A stretch of DNA of 64,000 nt from Voacanga thouarsii (GCA_026120185.1 JANUWF010003369.1:434001-498000); one strand, 5' to 3'; counted from the stretch's first letter, positions 23,261-34,899 are shown. The notes: a model not told the origin generated them from the sequence alone. Numbers and translations: made by a program.

Positions 23261-23777
23261 GCTTTGTATTGTAAGAACAAGGGAACACAATTCTATATTT
23301 TTTTTTAACATGAATGAAAATTCATCTTGAAAACTCAAAGCATGGAGAGATTCATTGTTCAATTTCAATCCAAGACCAACCTAAAGGCTTAGTCCACCAT
23401 TGAGTAAGTGTTTATAAACTCAAAGGATAATTCAACTAACAAATCAACAAGGGTTCATCTTGTAAGTCATTTAGGGTTCTTTTTATTTCTTATTTGAATG
23501 CCCGCAATTCCCTATCCTTTTCGTTCTTGATTTCTTGCAAAGTCAAGAGTTTGATGGTATGTAGACTTAATCTACTAAATTTAAGGTTCTAAAAGCTATG
23601 TTATTTCAGGGTTCTTTATTTGTAGAAAAGGTATTTTCTTTATTACTTTCTTTGATCTCTTTATGTCCTTTATAGCCTTTCTTACTTGTCTTGTAGTTCT
23701 TGTCCTTTACAAAAAGTTCAAAACAAAAGCTACTTTTAGATCTAGCAAGATTTCCCGCCTCAAGCTCATATCAAATT

Positions 23778-23789
23778 TGGTATTAGAGC
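23778..23789 (+). other. Primer binding site of Gy-2 (tRNA-Met type)
   Basis: tggtattagagc matches tggtatcagagc at 11 of 12 positions and starts four bases after the LTR end. Confidence 0.85.
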
Positions 23790-24476
23790 AAAGTCAAGCT
23801 TAGATCTCCATCTTAGCTTAGATCTATCAAATCTAGAGTGTTGTTTGATCTTGAGATTCTTAGATTAAAAAAAGGGGGGGGGGGAATGAGAATGATTTGT
23901 TGAAGAAAGATACTTGGAAATACATTGATTTTTGTTGTTGTGATTATATTGGGCTTGTTTGGGAAGAAATTTTCTTACAAAGTTCCATAGGGAAATCTTG
24001 CACATAAGGTGTTTGATAAAAAGTCTCAATGGCCATTTACTCTATGAACACCATGTATTTGATGAAATGTCTCAAAGAAAGAATGTGGCTTGAACAATAG
24101 TGTTACTCCTATAACTATTTCATTATATTCTCCAAATTACATTTTCTTGTTGTGTATTATGAACACCTCTGTGTTCTACTTGTCTCTTGACCTTTAAGTG
24201 TTCACTAAAGTTGTCAACCTATGACCCTTGTATTCAAGCATCCTAAGAGTTAATAGACTAAAGTGAACTAAACCCTTTGAAGTTGGGGAGGAATTTGGTT
24301 GAACAAGTGAGCCATAGAGTGAACGAAAAGGGTAAGAGAGAAAGATTATTATTGAAAAAGCTAAGGAGCACAAATACGAGAGTGGAGAGTAAACACTTTG
24401 GGAGTAAGTGAGGAAACCAATCTCTATTTTTGTTCCCCTTAACTCTTTTACAAGAACATCATTCTTAATTCCAACA
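23790..24476 (+). other. Untranslated leader of Gy-2
   Basis: About 690 bases without a supported gene. A run of 11 G's lies at 23874-23884. The end, gtaaacactttgggagtaag and what follows, resembles the Gy-1 leader before its gag ATG. Confidence 0.6.
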
Positions 24477-25790
24477 ATGACTCAAGGAGAGGAAATGACT
24501 AGGCTAAATCTTGGTATAGTAAGTAGACCACAAGAGGAATCGAAAGATCTTCATAAGACCCTCGTTTCATTGCAAAGGAGTATGTAGGGCATTTGGAGGG
24601 AGATGGCTGAACTTCGAGCTCAACAAGGCCAAACATCTACCACCGGACAAAGGACGGGACAAGAGTAACCTGAAGCCTATAACATGTCTCCTATGAACAC
24701 CTAACCAGGAGAAGAATGAAATGAATATTCAATTGGTAGATATTAACAAATTCCTATGAGAGGAGGTAGAAATGGGTTGAAAGGAGGTAGAGGAAGTGGC
24801 CAAGGGAGATTTGGTGAGAATCCAATGAGGGGAGTTGAATGAAATATTGAGAGAGAATTTGAGTGGGAAGAAGGATACTCGGAGAAAGACTATAGGGTTC
24901 AATATTGAGGTAATATAATAAGAGGTAGGAGAAGAGATGACAATAAGGGAGAGCGAGAATTGAAGAACATCAAAATGAAGGTACCATAATTCCTGGGGAA
25001 AAGTGATCCCGAGGCATACTTTGAATAGGAAAGGAAAATGAAAATTCTATTTAATTCCCAAAATTATAGTAAGAGAAGTAAAGTGAAGCTGGTAGTATTG
25101 GGATTTTCAGATTATGCATTGGTATAGTGGGGACATGTTTTAGCTAATAGAAAGAGAATGGGATAAAATGCCGCTGGTACATAAGAATTGATTAAAAATC
25201 TCATGAGGGAGAGGTTTGTACTGCACCACTACTATAGTGAGCTATATCAAAGGCTTCAAGTACTAAGACAAGGAAATAGAAATGTTGAATATTATCACAA
25301 AGAACTTAAAGTGTTAATGATGAAGGAGGTTATTAATGAAGATCCACTTGCCACTAAAGCGAGATTTCTAAGTGGATTGAACTGGGAGATAGCCAATGTA
25401 GTGGAGTTGTATTCGTATGAAAATTTGGAAGAAATGGTGCACATGGCTATGAAGGTAGAAAAACAATTGAGGAAACGACTTTTTGAGAGGAGAGCAAACC
25501 AACTAACGTCATCTCCAAAGGAATTCCCTAAGGCGGCACCTAAGAAGGAAGGAGTCCCAAAGCCGCTGCCTAGATAATTCGATAAATTGAGGAAATAAGG
25601 GAATAGAGATAAAGAAAATGCCATTGAGAACCTGAGGAGCCGAGATATTAAATGCTTTTGTTGTTTGGGATATGGACATACGACGCATGAATGTCTAAGA
25701 AAGAGAGTGATGTGCATAAATGTCTATAGTGAGATTTCATCCGAGGAGGAGGAATATGAGAAATTGGAAGAAATTCAAAAAGAATAAGAA
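24477..25790 (+). pseudogene. Gag of Gy-2 with zinc knuckle
   Basis: The chosen start is the ATG at 24477 (MTQGEEMTRLNLG), just after the leader. In one main frame follow a Gly/Arg-rich stretch, then the gag core: FLGKSDPEAYFE (about 24990), LVVLGFSDYALV and LMRERFVLHHYYSELYQRLQ (about 25195), ending with EEMVHMAMKVEKQLRKR. The 25188-25577 part is open for 129 codons. A CCHC knuckle, CFCCLGYGHTTHEC, lies at about 25650-25692 and keeps all four ligands. Several stops (for example TGA after about 95 codons and TAG after DYALV) break the frame. In the family this protein forms the particle and binds RNA. Confidence 0.88.
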
Positions 25791-25913
25791 ATCTTGAGTG
25801 AAGAATGTGAAGAAATTGGGCAAGTGTGCGTGTTACTTGATGTAGCTAGGAGATCGTTGAGCACACAAGCGAAGAAAGATGAGTATCATCAATAGAGGGA
25901 GAATACTTTTATG

Positions 25914-26428
25914 CAAGATGTTTGATCAACCAAGTACCTTGCAATGTAATCATTGATAGTGGGAGTTACACCAATGTTAGAAGTGCTAGTGCAGTGGAAG
26001 AGATAGTCTTGGAAACAAGGAAGCATCTGCAACCCTACAAGTTGTAATGGCTAAATCAAAGTGGAGAATTGAAGGTTAATAAACAAGCCTTGATTGCAAT
26101 TGACATAAGAAAATATAAGGATGAGATCTTGTGCGATGTTGTTCCAATGCTGGAGGGCCACCTACTTTTAGGGAGACCATGACAATATGATAGGGAAGTA
26201 CATAATGACGGGAAGAAAAACATTGACATTGTGTATAAGGAGGGAAAGAAATTCATTCTACTGCCTATGTCTCCAAGTGAAGTGAGCAAAAATCAAAAGA
26301 TTATGAGAGAAAAAGAGAAGAAAAAGAATGTTCAAGAAAATGAGAAAAAAAAAAAAAGAGAAAGAACGCTGCGAAAGAAAAAAAAGGAAAAGGGAGAGGA
26401 AAAACAAGAGAGAGGAGATAAGAAATGA
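25914..26428 (+). pseudogene. Aspartic protease region of Gy-2
   Basis: VPCNVIIDSGSYTNV carries the D-S-G active site (Asp codon 25955-25957). It is followed by ETRKHLQPYKL, GELKVNKQALIAID, KYKDEILCDVVPMLEGHLLL and a Lys/Glu-rich linker to a stop at about 26426. Stops replace what should be Trp codons at two places (after PYKL and after GRP). It cleaves gag-pol in the family. The next domain, the RT N-terminus, starts within ~30 bases. Confidence 0.85.
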
Positions 26429-26455
26429 GTAAATTTCTTTGCAAGTGAGAGAGAG

Positions 26456-26799
26456 GTGGTAGAAGCGATTAAAGCTAAGGAACCAGTGTATCTTTTAATT
26501 TTTAAAGGCATTTATGTAACTACTAATAAAACACTTCTTTCGTTGCCTTGTGAAATTGCAGGTCTTGTTGAAGAATTCCAGAATGTATTTCCAAAAGAAA
26601 TACCAAAAGGATTGCCACCCATCCAAGGAATAGAGCATCAAATTGATTTCATCCTGGGGGCTGTTATTCCAAACCAACCAGCTTATAGATGCAACCCTAA
26701 AGAAGCTACGGAGCTACAAAAGCAAGTTGAAGAGTTGCTCAAGAAAGGCCATGTTTGAGAGAGTTTGAGACCAAGCGCAATTCTAGTTTTGTTGGTGCC
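26456..26799 (+). pseudogene. RT N-terminal part of Gy-2
   Basis: Open from 26456 to 26756: LVEEFQNVFPKEIPKGLPPI, GIEHQIDFILGAVIPNQPAY and ELQKQVEELLKKGHV, then a stop and a few codons reading SAILVLLVP. This is the conserved start of gypsy reverse transcriptase (the P-G-I-x-H-x-I-D segment). sLTR-3 interrupts it within the V-P-K-K-D motif and the frame resumes at 28233. Confidence 0.88.
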
Positions 26800-28232
26800 T
26801 GATGTGTTTGAATTTGGGTATAAAAAATCATATAAAATAAGCACATTCCCAATCAAGTTTAAATTAAAATGTTAATCCCAAATTATATATATGAGCAAGC
26901 GTACTCATCATTAAGCATAGCATAGGGTTTAAAATGAGTGTTGATCCTCAAGGAACAAGCATGCAGTAATCACTTTTCTTTTATTGTTTAACTGATTCAA
27001 TAAAGTGACAAAGAATAAAAAGGAAAATAAAATAGAATAAAAGAATATATACATGTCAAGGATGGAGAATTATGTAACTCAAACCATTATTTTGACAAAC
27101 ATGACCTTAAAGTACCTAATCACTCTATTGGCATTATGAAGGATTAAGATAGATTCATTTCTTTTCCAATTCATGAAATCACTATCTTCTAGACAAATTA
27201 GCATCACAATTCCCGTCTCAACTAATTCACCCAAAAGATGCATTAAACGCAATCATTGATTAAATCCCTATATCTTGGCAAATTTAAAATATGAAATTAA
27301 CCAATAAATCTATATCCTAGCAGATATCAATTAACCTTTAATTACCCAGTTCTTAGTAATTAACCACTTTTCCAAGCAAGTTAATAGAGAGAAACAACAA
27401 ATTAATCTCGTAATCAGCATAAGTAATTAAATACCAAGAATAACAATCAATTAATCAAAAAATCAAAGTAACCTTAAAAATCATGAATACCGAAAACAAT
27501 TTCAAATTATAATAAAATAATTAATACATCATTATTCAAGAAAAGAAAAAAAAAGTTAAAAGAAAGCACTCATAGACAAGCCTCCTTCTTCTTCCTCCGT
27601 AGACTCTCTTGTACAATCCTCATTGATTTAATGAATTCCTCCTTAATTTTGAGTGATTGGTGTTTTGCTCCGTGAATTCATACCTTGGACTTGTGTTTTC
27701 CCTCTATTTATAGGCTTTAGAAGTGCCTAAATTCGTCCCTCCAGAGTTTCTAGCCGAATAGTAAGAAAATACTAAAACTCTGAAAATTGCCCAAAATACA
27801 TATGAAAATCGAGGCACCGCCTCTGTACCAATGCACAGCCAGCGCTGCTTATCCTGCCTAGGGCTGGTGCCGGTTGTGTTCCGCCTCTTTGTTCGTTCGT
27901 CGATTTTTCTTGATTTTTGTGCCAAGTTTCTAGATTGCAGCCGACACTGCCTTTGGGCTCCCAACTGGTGCCAGCTCTAGTCTGTTCAGCCCTTATTTCA
28001 CCGATTTTTTATCGCCTCAAAGTGCATGCCAACAACATGTGGCCGGCACCGCCTCTAGTCTGTTTAGAGACAATTTTACCTTTTTTTACCCCTAAAATCT
28101 GAAATAATGCACAAAATACCTTTCCAAGGGTAAAATCTCAAATATGAAGGAATATGACCAGTTATTGCACAAAATGTATCACAAAATGGCCTCAAATAAT
28201 TAGAAAATATATGACTAATTTAGGCCCTATCA
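26800..28232 (-). mobile_element. Solo LTR sLTR-3 (TGATAGGG family), target duplication GTGCC
   Basis: A 1,433-bp LTR in the RT gene of Gy-2, bounded by tgatgtgtttg and gccctatca and flanked by exact duplications gtgcc (26795-26799 and 28233-28237). On the minus strand it starts TGATAGGGCC, like the TA-2 LTRs (TGATAGGGGC), and shares their GC-rich blocks (about 27810-28060). A minus-strand TATA box (TATAAATA) lies at 27705-27712. No internal region remains. Non-coding; the reading frames inside follow the GC-rich motifs. Confidence 0.93.
27705..27712 (-). promoter_or_regulatory. TATA box in sLTR-3
   Basis: Minus strand cctataaatag. It is the likely former promoter of the element and would be read antisense to the Gy-2 pol. 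Motif and position only. Confidence 0.45.
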
Positions 28233-28630
28233 GTGCCTAAGAAAGACGAATCATGAAGGATGTGTGTTGATTGCAAGGCCATTAACAACATAAAGGTAAA
28301 ATATCGTTACCTTATCCCTAGACTTGAATGATTTATTAGATGAATTGCATGGATCATGTGTATTTTCAAAAATTTATTTGAAATCTGGATATCATCACAT
28401 TAGGATTAGGGAAAGTGATGAATGGAAGACTACATTAAAGACAAAACAGGATTTATATAAGTGGCTTGTGACGCCATTTGGGTTATGAAATGCACTTAGT
28501 ACTTTCATAAGGTTGATGCGTTATGTGTTACGAGAATATATTGAAAAATTTGTTGTGGTGTATTTTTATGATATTTTGATTTTTAGAAAAACTTATGAGG
28601 ATCATTTGCATCATCTTAAGTGTGTGCTTA
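28233..28630 (+). pseudogene. RT central part of Gy-2 with damaged catalytic box
   Basis: The sequence resumes VPKKDES and CVDCKAINNI, then [23 protein letters not shown] and VVVYFYDILIFRKTYEDHL. The catalytic Y-x-D-D box reads Y-F-Y-D, so the first aspartate is lost. A stop follows PFGL. The domain is cut after HHLKCVL by sLTR-2 and continues at 30404. The family role is synthesis of cDNA in the particle. Confidence 0.9.
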
Positions 28631-30403
28631 TGTTAGTGTTGTGCCCTAAAGGCAATCACTTGTACGTTGTATACAACACATTTTATTTTATAAAAGGCAT
28701 TATTTATCTTATAGTTTCCTTTGATTACTTTTGAGTAATATAATTGTTAGATAAAGTCTCTAGTATAACACTGTGTTAAGAAACTCATGATATGAGATTC
28801 CTACTACAATGTATAGTGTTTGTACTTAAATAGTCCCTAGTTATAGTATTAATAAGACAGGACATCATTAATGCGTTAAGACTAGCATGTGTTAAGACTT
28901 CCTGATTTGATCAGGTGGTGGTTCTCATATCCGTGAGTATTGAGATACTCAAAGTTAACATGTTGATGCTTGTTAGTAGAACAAGTTTATTGGATGACCA
29001 AGCTATGAGATAATTACATGGATAACTATTTAGTGCCAGTGATATAATATCAATATAGCAAACGTGCAAGTATCCTTAGACTTGAGATCTCCAAAGTACT
29101 TTGTTTGTTGAGTATTGTGCTTTGATTCCAATCTCCAGAGCCAGATCAAGGGCCACCTATGGGATGGATATTGGGCACATTGTCAGGTAAACGAAAGTAG
29201 TTGAGAGGGTCAATAAAGGATTCACCACTCCTAATAGTAGGGGCGAATATCTTACGGCCACTTGTAGGAATTACTACTCAGAAGTCCTTGGCCAAGGCGT
29301 ATGTGTATTGGAAACAATTTCAATTGATACACATCCAGAGTAGTGGGTTCCTGATACAAGTATAATTATATTCGGGCCAGAATTAATATATATTCTGGAG
29401 GGTGTTGGCACTAATTCTGTACTCTAGACCGATTGAGATATTGTATGGTGAAAGGAGTTAATTGCACTGTAGTTTGTTATTGAAGGGTTCATGTCAAGTC
29501 AAACCACTTGACTTCCTAGACTCTTGGGTGGTTATGATGTGTTGCTAGATACCGCTCATGATCTGGGAATATGGGTTTATTAATAGATGAATTAATAAAC
29601 TAATCTTGATTAGAATTAATAGGATTAATTCTAATTAATTAAGGATTATTAATCTCAAAGACATTTGGATTAATTCATGTTCACTACCAATTGACCTTGA
29701 AACCTAATAGGTCACACACAAAAGAGGAATATATACTCAAGATATTATTTGATAACATAGTGGGATTTATTGCGAGAAAGAAAAGTTGATGTGGTCAAAT
29801 TATAATTAGTTATAATTTATAGGCCAATTTGTAATTCTGAGAACTTGATGGGTTCCAATTGCAATTGTTTGTTTGGAATTCTCAGATGGTTTTATTGTTG
29901 AGGTTTTTCAGGTGACCCAAGAGGCACACATGAAACAAAACAACATAAAACCAAAGGGCACACAAGAGGATAAAGATATGATCTTTTGTTCTTTTCACCT
30001 TCTCTCTTTCATGAGCTTCTTCAAGGAGAACACAACCTTTCTTCTTCTTCTTCTTTCTCGGTTTTTGTTTAAACAAGAAAAACCCCAGCCACCATAGTTG
30101 TTTTCTGCTAGCACAGAAAATCTTAGTGCTTGAGTGTAATCCTCCGTGTGGATTTCTGTTAGAGATAATCACACACTATGATTATAGTGGTTGGATATTC
30201 AACTCTCGTGGTGATTCTTCAAGAGGATTGTTAGATCGCACCACAATTATCATACTTGAAGAAGGAAAGTTTTGTTTTCCACACAAACAAAGAAAGGTAA
30301 AATATGTTATCTTTGTTTCTTTTTTTATATATATATGTCTTGTTTTCCACACATATGCGGATCCTGGGATGGTATTTCGTTTTTATTTTTCCGCTACCCA
30401 ACA
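28631..30403 (+). mobile_element. Solo LTR sLTR-2 (TGTTAGTG family), target duplication GCTTA/ACTTA
   Basis: A 1,773-bp LTR, TGTTAGTGTTGTGCCC to ctacccaaca, inserted in the Gy-2 RT. The flanks gctta (28626-28630) and actta (30404-30408) agree at four of five bases. It is the sister of sLTR-1 (7319-9073) in the opposite orientation, and the two can be followed along their whole length. It lacks the GA repeat of sLTR-1. No internal region. Codons from its 3' end are fused in frame to downstream RT, giving a misleading 288-codon open frame at 30126-30992. Confidence 0.9.
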
Positions 30404-31213
30404 ACTTATTGCTCTTAGAAGAGAAAGGTTATATGCGAACTTTGATAAATGTTCCTTTTATTTGAAAAAGATAACTTTTCTTGGTTATGTTGTAAGTTCA
30501 AAAGCTATTGAAGCTCATGAAGAAAAGGTCAAGGTAATACAGGATTGGCCAACACCTACTTTTGTGACTGAGGTAAGGAGCTTTCATGGGTTAGCCAGTT
30601 TTTATAGACGTTTCATTAGAAATTCCAGCACAATAGTTGCCCCATTGACTGAAGTCATTAAAAAGAATGTGGGGTTTGGGTGGGGAGAGGAACAAGAAAA
30701 GGTTTTTATTGCTTTGAAATCAAAATTGAGTGAAGCCCCATTGTTGTCCTTGCCTAATTTTGAAAACGTTTTTGAAATGGAATGTGATGCTAGTGGAATA
30801 GGAATAGGAATAGGTGCCGTGTTGACTCAGGATAAAAAACTTATTGCATTTCTTAGCAAGAAGCTATCAGGAGCATCCTTGAATTATTCCACTTATGACA
30901 AGGAATTGTATGCATTAGTGAGGACCTTACACCATTGGCAACATTATTTCTTACCTAGGGAATTTATCATTCATACGATAATGAAACATTAAAGCGTCTA
31001 AAAGGCCAACAAAAGTTGAACAAAAGGCATGCCAAATGGATGGAGTTCATTGGCACATTTCCATATGTAATCAAATATAAGAAAGGTAAGCATAATGTAG
31101 TAGCTGATGCATTATCTCACAAGTATGTGCTTTTAAGTTCCTTCGATCCAAAATTACTTGGTTTTGAGCTTATTAAGGATTTATATGCAAATGATAAAGA
31201 ATTAGGAGAGATT
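30404..31213 (+). pseudogene. RT C-terminal part and RNase H of Gy-2
   Basis: After sLTR-2: [57 protein letters not shown], then the RNase H start [20 protein letters not shown] and [20 protein letters not shown]. The catalytic C-D-A-S is intact. The G-I-G run contains one extra I-G pair from a third copy of ggaata. The frame ends after FIIHT and resumes at 31016 with [20 protein letters not shown], so there is a frameshift near 30985. RNase H ends near VVADALSHK (about 31120). Confidence 0.9.
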
Positions 31214-32408
31214 TATCATGCTTGTGAAAAATGTGCTTTCCAAAAATTTTATAGGCAAGTATGATGGGTTTTTATTTAAAGAGGGCAGACTTTGCATACC
31301 AAAAGGATCCTTGAGAGAATTGTTAGAGAAGGAAGCTCATGGAGGAGGTTTAATGGGACATTTTGGGAATTTAAAGACATTTAAGTATTTTGCAAGAGCA
31401 TTTTTATTGGCAAAAAATGAGGGGAGATGTAGAGAGGCATTGTAACTCATACATTACATGTAGAAGGGCCAAGTCTAAAACACTACCCTAAGGGTTATTT
31501 ACTCTTTTATCCATCCCTAATGCACCTTGGTCAGATATTTCAATGGATTTCATATTAGGATTTTCACATACTAAGGGGGAAAAGATACCATCTTTGTAGT
31601 TGTTGATCGATTTTCTAAGTTGGCTCATTTTATTCTTTGCACAAAAACTAATGATGCTACCCATATTGCAGGTTTATTTTTCAAGGAAGTGGTAAGATTA
31701 CATAGGTTACCACGGAACATAGTATCGGACAGGGATACTAAATTTTTACATCATTTTTGGAGAATATTGTGGGCAAAAACTTGGAACTAACTTGTTGTTT
31801 TCTACAGCTTATCACCCACAAACGGATGGACAAACGGAGATTGTCAACTGGACTCTCACGTAACTACTATGGGCACTCATCAAGAGGAACTTGAAGAACT
31901 GGGAAGAATGTCTTCCACATATAGAGTTTGCATATAATAGAACTGTCCATTCTACTACTACTTTTTCACCATTTTAAGTTATTTATTGGTTTAATCCATT
32001 AATCCCATTAGATTGAACTCCTTTGCCTGTAGATGAACGATTGAGTCTTGATGGCAAAAAGAAGGCCGAGCTAGTTAAATCCCTATACGAGAAAGTTAAA
32101 TTTATAATCGAAAAGCAAAATGAAGCCGTTGCATGCAAGTGCAACCAAGGAAGAAAGTAGGTGATATTTGAGCAAGGAGACTAGGTTTGGGTGCATTTGC
32201 GCAAGGAGAGATTTCCCACCCAACGCAAGTTAAAGCTTAAACTGCGAGGGGATGGACAGTTCTAAATTCTTGAGCGATATGGACATAATGCCTACAAGAT
32301 TGATCTATCGGGTGAGTATAATGTAAGTGCGACTTTTAATGTAACTGGTCTTTCTCCTTATGATGTAGGATATGATTCGAGAATGAATCCATTCTAAGAA
32401 GGGGTAAA
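31214..32408 (+). pseudogene. Integrase of Gy-2 running into the 3' LTR
   Basis: The zinc-binding region starts with LLEKEAHGGGLMGHFGNLKT (about 31325). The core follows with [26 protein letters not shown] and YHPQTDGQTEIVN, so the three D-D-E residues can each be found, although in changing frames. The C-terminal part reads DISPYDVG-like (LSPYDVGYDSRMNPF), then a stop and EGVNN across the purine tract into the LTR. More than ten stops or frameshifts inactivate it. In the family it inserts cDNA into chromatin. I see no chromodomain. Confidence 0.85.
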
Positions 32409-33502
32409 TAATAGGAATCAATCCAGTCATGAGGATCAAACTCAAGAAGGGGGAGAGGACGAAGCTAAAACAAAGTCAAGCTTACCCGTCCATTGATGAG
32501 AGCCCACTTCAAATAATTCCAACTCAATCTTCATGCAAATCTACAAGCCTATTTAAGGTGGGATAGTGTATGAACTTTGCCAAAAGAGGATCGAGAATGG
32601 ACCATGCTGCTGGTGTCCGAAGGACGTCAACTAGAAGCTGTTCGAGTAGAAATGATGCCCAGTAGATCGTATCTACTGCCACTCCCAGGAGCCGGACCAG
32701 GTGTCGGGTGTGGACAGGACAAACTCTCAATTTTGTGATGCGAGCACTGTTCCAGCAGAATGGACCTGGCGCCAACCTTACCAGCCCTACCTGGCGCTAG
32801 CCCCACTCTAGATCTAAACCCAGACGTTTTTTTTCAGCTATTTTTGTAAAAGGTACTGTTCCTCCAGAATGTACCTGGCACCGGCCCCACTCTAGATATG
32901 AACCCTTGATGTTTTTTAGCTATTTTTGGGGTTATTTTGTAATATTTAAAAAATGATTCAGTTTTGGAATAGAATACCATTATATAGGCTTTGTATTATA
33001 AGAACAAGGGAACACAATTCCATATTTTTTGTTAAACATAATGGAGATTCATCTTGAAGACTTGAAGTATGGAGAGATTTCTTGTTCAACTTCAATTTAA
33101 GACCAACCTAAGGGCTTAGTCCACCATTGAATAAGTGTCTATCAACTCAAAGGATAATTCAACTAAGAAATCAACAAGGGTTCTTCTTTTAAGTCATTTA
33201 GGGTTCTTATTGTTGCCCACAATTCCCTATCCTTTTAGCTCTTGATTTCTTACTAAGTCAAGGGTTCGAAGTTGTTGTTGTGTAGACCTAATCTACTAAA
33301 TTTGGGGATCTAAAATCTAAGTTCTTTCAGGGTTCTTTATTTGTTGAAAATGTATTTTCTTTGTTACTTTCTTTTATCTCTTTATGTCCTTCATAGCCTT
33401 TCTTGCTTGTCTTGTTGTCTTGTAATTCTTGTCCTTTACAAAAAGTTCAAAACAAAAGCTACTTTTAGATCTAGAAAGATTTCTTGCCTCAAGCTCATAT
33501 CA
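32409..33502 (+). mobile_element. 3' LTR of Gy-2
   Basis: 1,094 bp from TAATAGGAATCAATCC (TG mutated to TA) to ctcatatca. The purine tract aagaaggggtaaa (32396-32408) precedes it. It aligns with the 5' LTR throughout, with scattered differences and a shortened tandem repeat, which indicates an old insertion. Confidence 0.92.
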
Positions 33503-34700
33503 TGTATCCTGTAGGAACAAAGTCATCAGCCATGTAAACTAACATATAATCTCTCGTACCCTTAAGATAATTAAGAATATACTTTACAATCTACCAATAT
33601 ACCCCCCTCCCCGGGATTTGACTGATAGCTGCTAACTAAGCCTATGGCAAAGTATATATCTAGCCTTGTACATAACATTGCGTACATGAGACTTTCCACA
33701 ACTAAAGTATAGAGAATCCTACTCATTGTATCTTTTTCTTCTTGAGACTTTGCATAGTCCTTCAAGAAAAAGATACTGCATGTTTGCAAGGGATCCATAC
33801 TCCCTTGCATTAGTCAATGCTGAACTTGGCCAACATCTTGTCATTGTATGTAGCTTGGGATAATCCTAACATTCTCTACTTCCTATTTTTAAGAAGCTTT
33901 ATCCTGAGAATGTAACTGACTTCACCTAAGTCCTTTATACTAAATTGACTAGATAGCCAGACCTTGGTAGATGACAGTGTCCCTACATTATTTCCAATGA
34001 GTAGAATGTCATCCACATATAGTACAAGAAAAATCACATTTATGCTTTTCAGTTTCCTGTACACATATGGTTCATCATTGTTTTGAATGAAACCATAAGA
34101 TTTTATAGTCTCATCGAAATGAATATTCCATGCTCTGGATGCCTGCTTAAGTCCATAAATAGATTTCTTAACCTTACAAACAATATGCTCTTGGCCTTCT
34201 GCAATAAAGCCTTTTGTTTGGGACATATAGATATCTTCAATAAGATGGTCATTTAAAAAAGCCGTCTTGACATCCATTTGTCATATCTCGTAGTCATGAT
34301 GATATACGATGGCAAAGAGGATACAGATGGATTTAAGTGTGGCTATTGGGAAAAAGGTTTCCTCATAATCGATTACTTCTTTCTGAGCATACCATTTTGC
34401 CACAAGCTTAGGTTTGAAGGTTTCCACCTTCCTATCCGCTCCCGTCTTCCTCTTATATACCCACTTACACTCAATGGGCTTTATCCCTTCAAGTGAAACT
34501 ACAAGATCCTAAACCTAATTGAAGTACATAGACTCAATATCGATTTTTATTGCTTTATGCCAAAGGTCTGCATTGGCACCAGCAATAGCCTCCCCGTATC
34601 TAGTGGGATCATGTTCTTGATAGTCAGAGACTAAGGCAAATGCCTCTTTAGTCTATCTTTCTAGAACCGTAGATATCCTCCCACTACGATGAGGCTTCGT
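33503..34700 (-). pseudogene. Reverse transcriptase of Cop-1
   Basis: Read on the minus strand: GEAIAGANADLWHKAI, KWVYKRKTGADRK, then MDVKTAFLNDHLIEDIYMSQ, CKVKKSIYGLKQASRAWN and LVLYVDDILLIGNN, with the Y-V-D-D box intact. The 33876-34277 part is open for 133 codons. Next come MYAMLCTRLDIYFAIGLVSS and YQSNPGEGG of the connection toward RNase H, where Gy-2 inserted (33503). Stops occur before MDVKT and at several other places. The matching RNase H is at 22169-22658. Confidence 0.9.
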
Positions 34701-34899
34701 TTGTGCAGGTTCCTGAGGTTGTGCCTCTTCTTATTCTATAATTGAGTTAGAAGAAGTTGATGAAGAAGATAACTTATTATCGAGTTCCAACCTAGTTGAA
34801 ACTTTAGTGGATGTACTTTAATCATCCTCTAAGTATATAGTATCAGTACTCATAAGTACCTTTTGCTTCTTGGGATGATAAAAGTAACCATCCTTTGTA

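Larger units (their letters stand above)
22659..23773 (+). mobile_element. 5' LTR of Gy-2
   Basis: 1,115 bp from TGATAGGAATCAATC to ctcatatca. Its first ~125 bases read in frame as the pol tail (GPLTRARF). It contains a ~107-bp direct repeat (about 23000-23205) with GC-rich cores (acctggcgttgaccc, tagcgccggcc) and a TATA box at 23254-23260. The 3' copy at 32409-33502 is visibly diverged and has lost part of the second repeat. Confidence 0.92.
22659..33502 (+). mobile_element. Ty3/gypsy element Gy-2 (CRM-like gag), target duplication TGTAT
   Basis: 10,844 bp between exact duplications tgtat (22654-22658 and 33503-33507), with LTRs 22659-23773 and 32409-33502, an initiator-Met primer site, gag, protease, RT, RNase H and integrase in gypsy order. 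sLTR-3 and sLTR-2 interrupt the RT. Without them the element is about 7.6 kb. The gag block (SDPEAYFE, SDYALV, MRERFVLHHYYSELYQRL) resembles plant CRM-type chromovirus gag, and pol runs into the 3' LTR. No classical chromodomain is visible. Stops and frameshifts make it inactive. Confidence 0.92.

Noticed and set aside
30126..30992. Longest open frame of the window (288 codons) as a single gene
   Set aside because: Its first ~92 codons come from the 3' end of sLTR-2 and the rest is the interrupted RT and RNase H of Gy-2. It is a chance fusion across an insertion border, not a gene.
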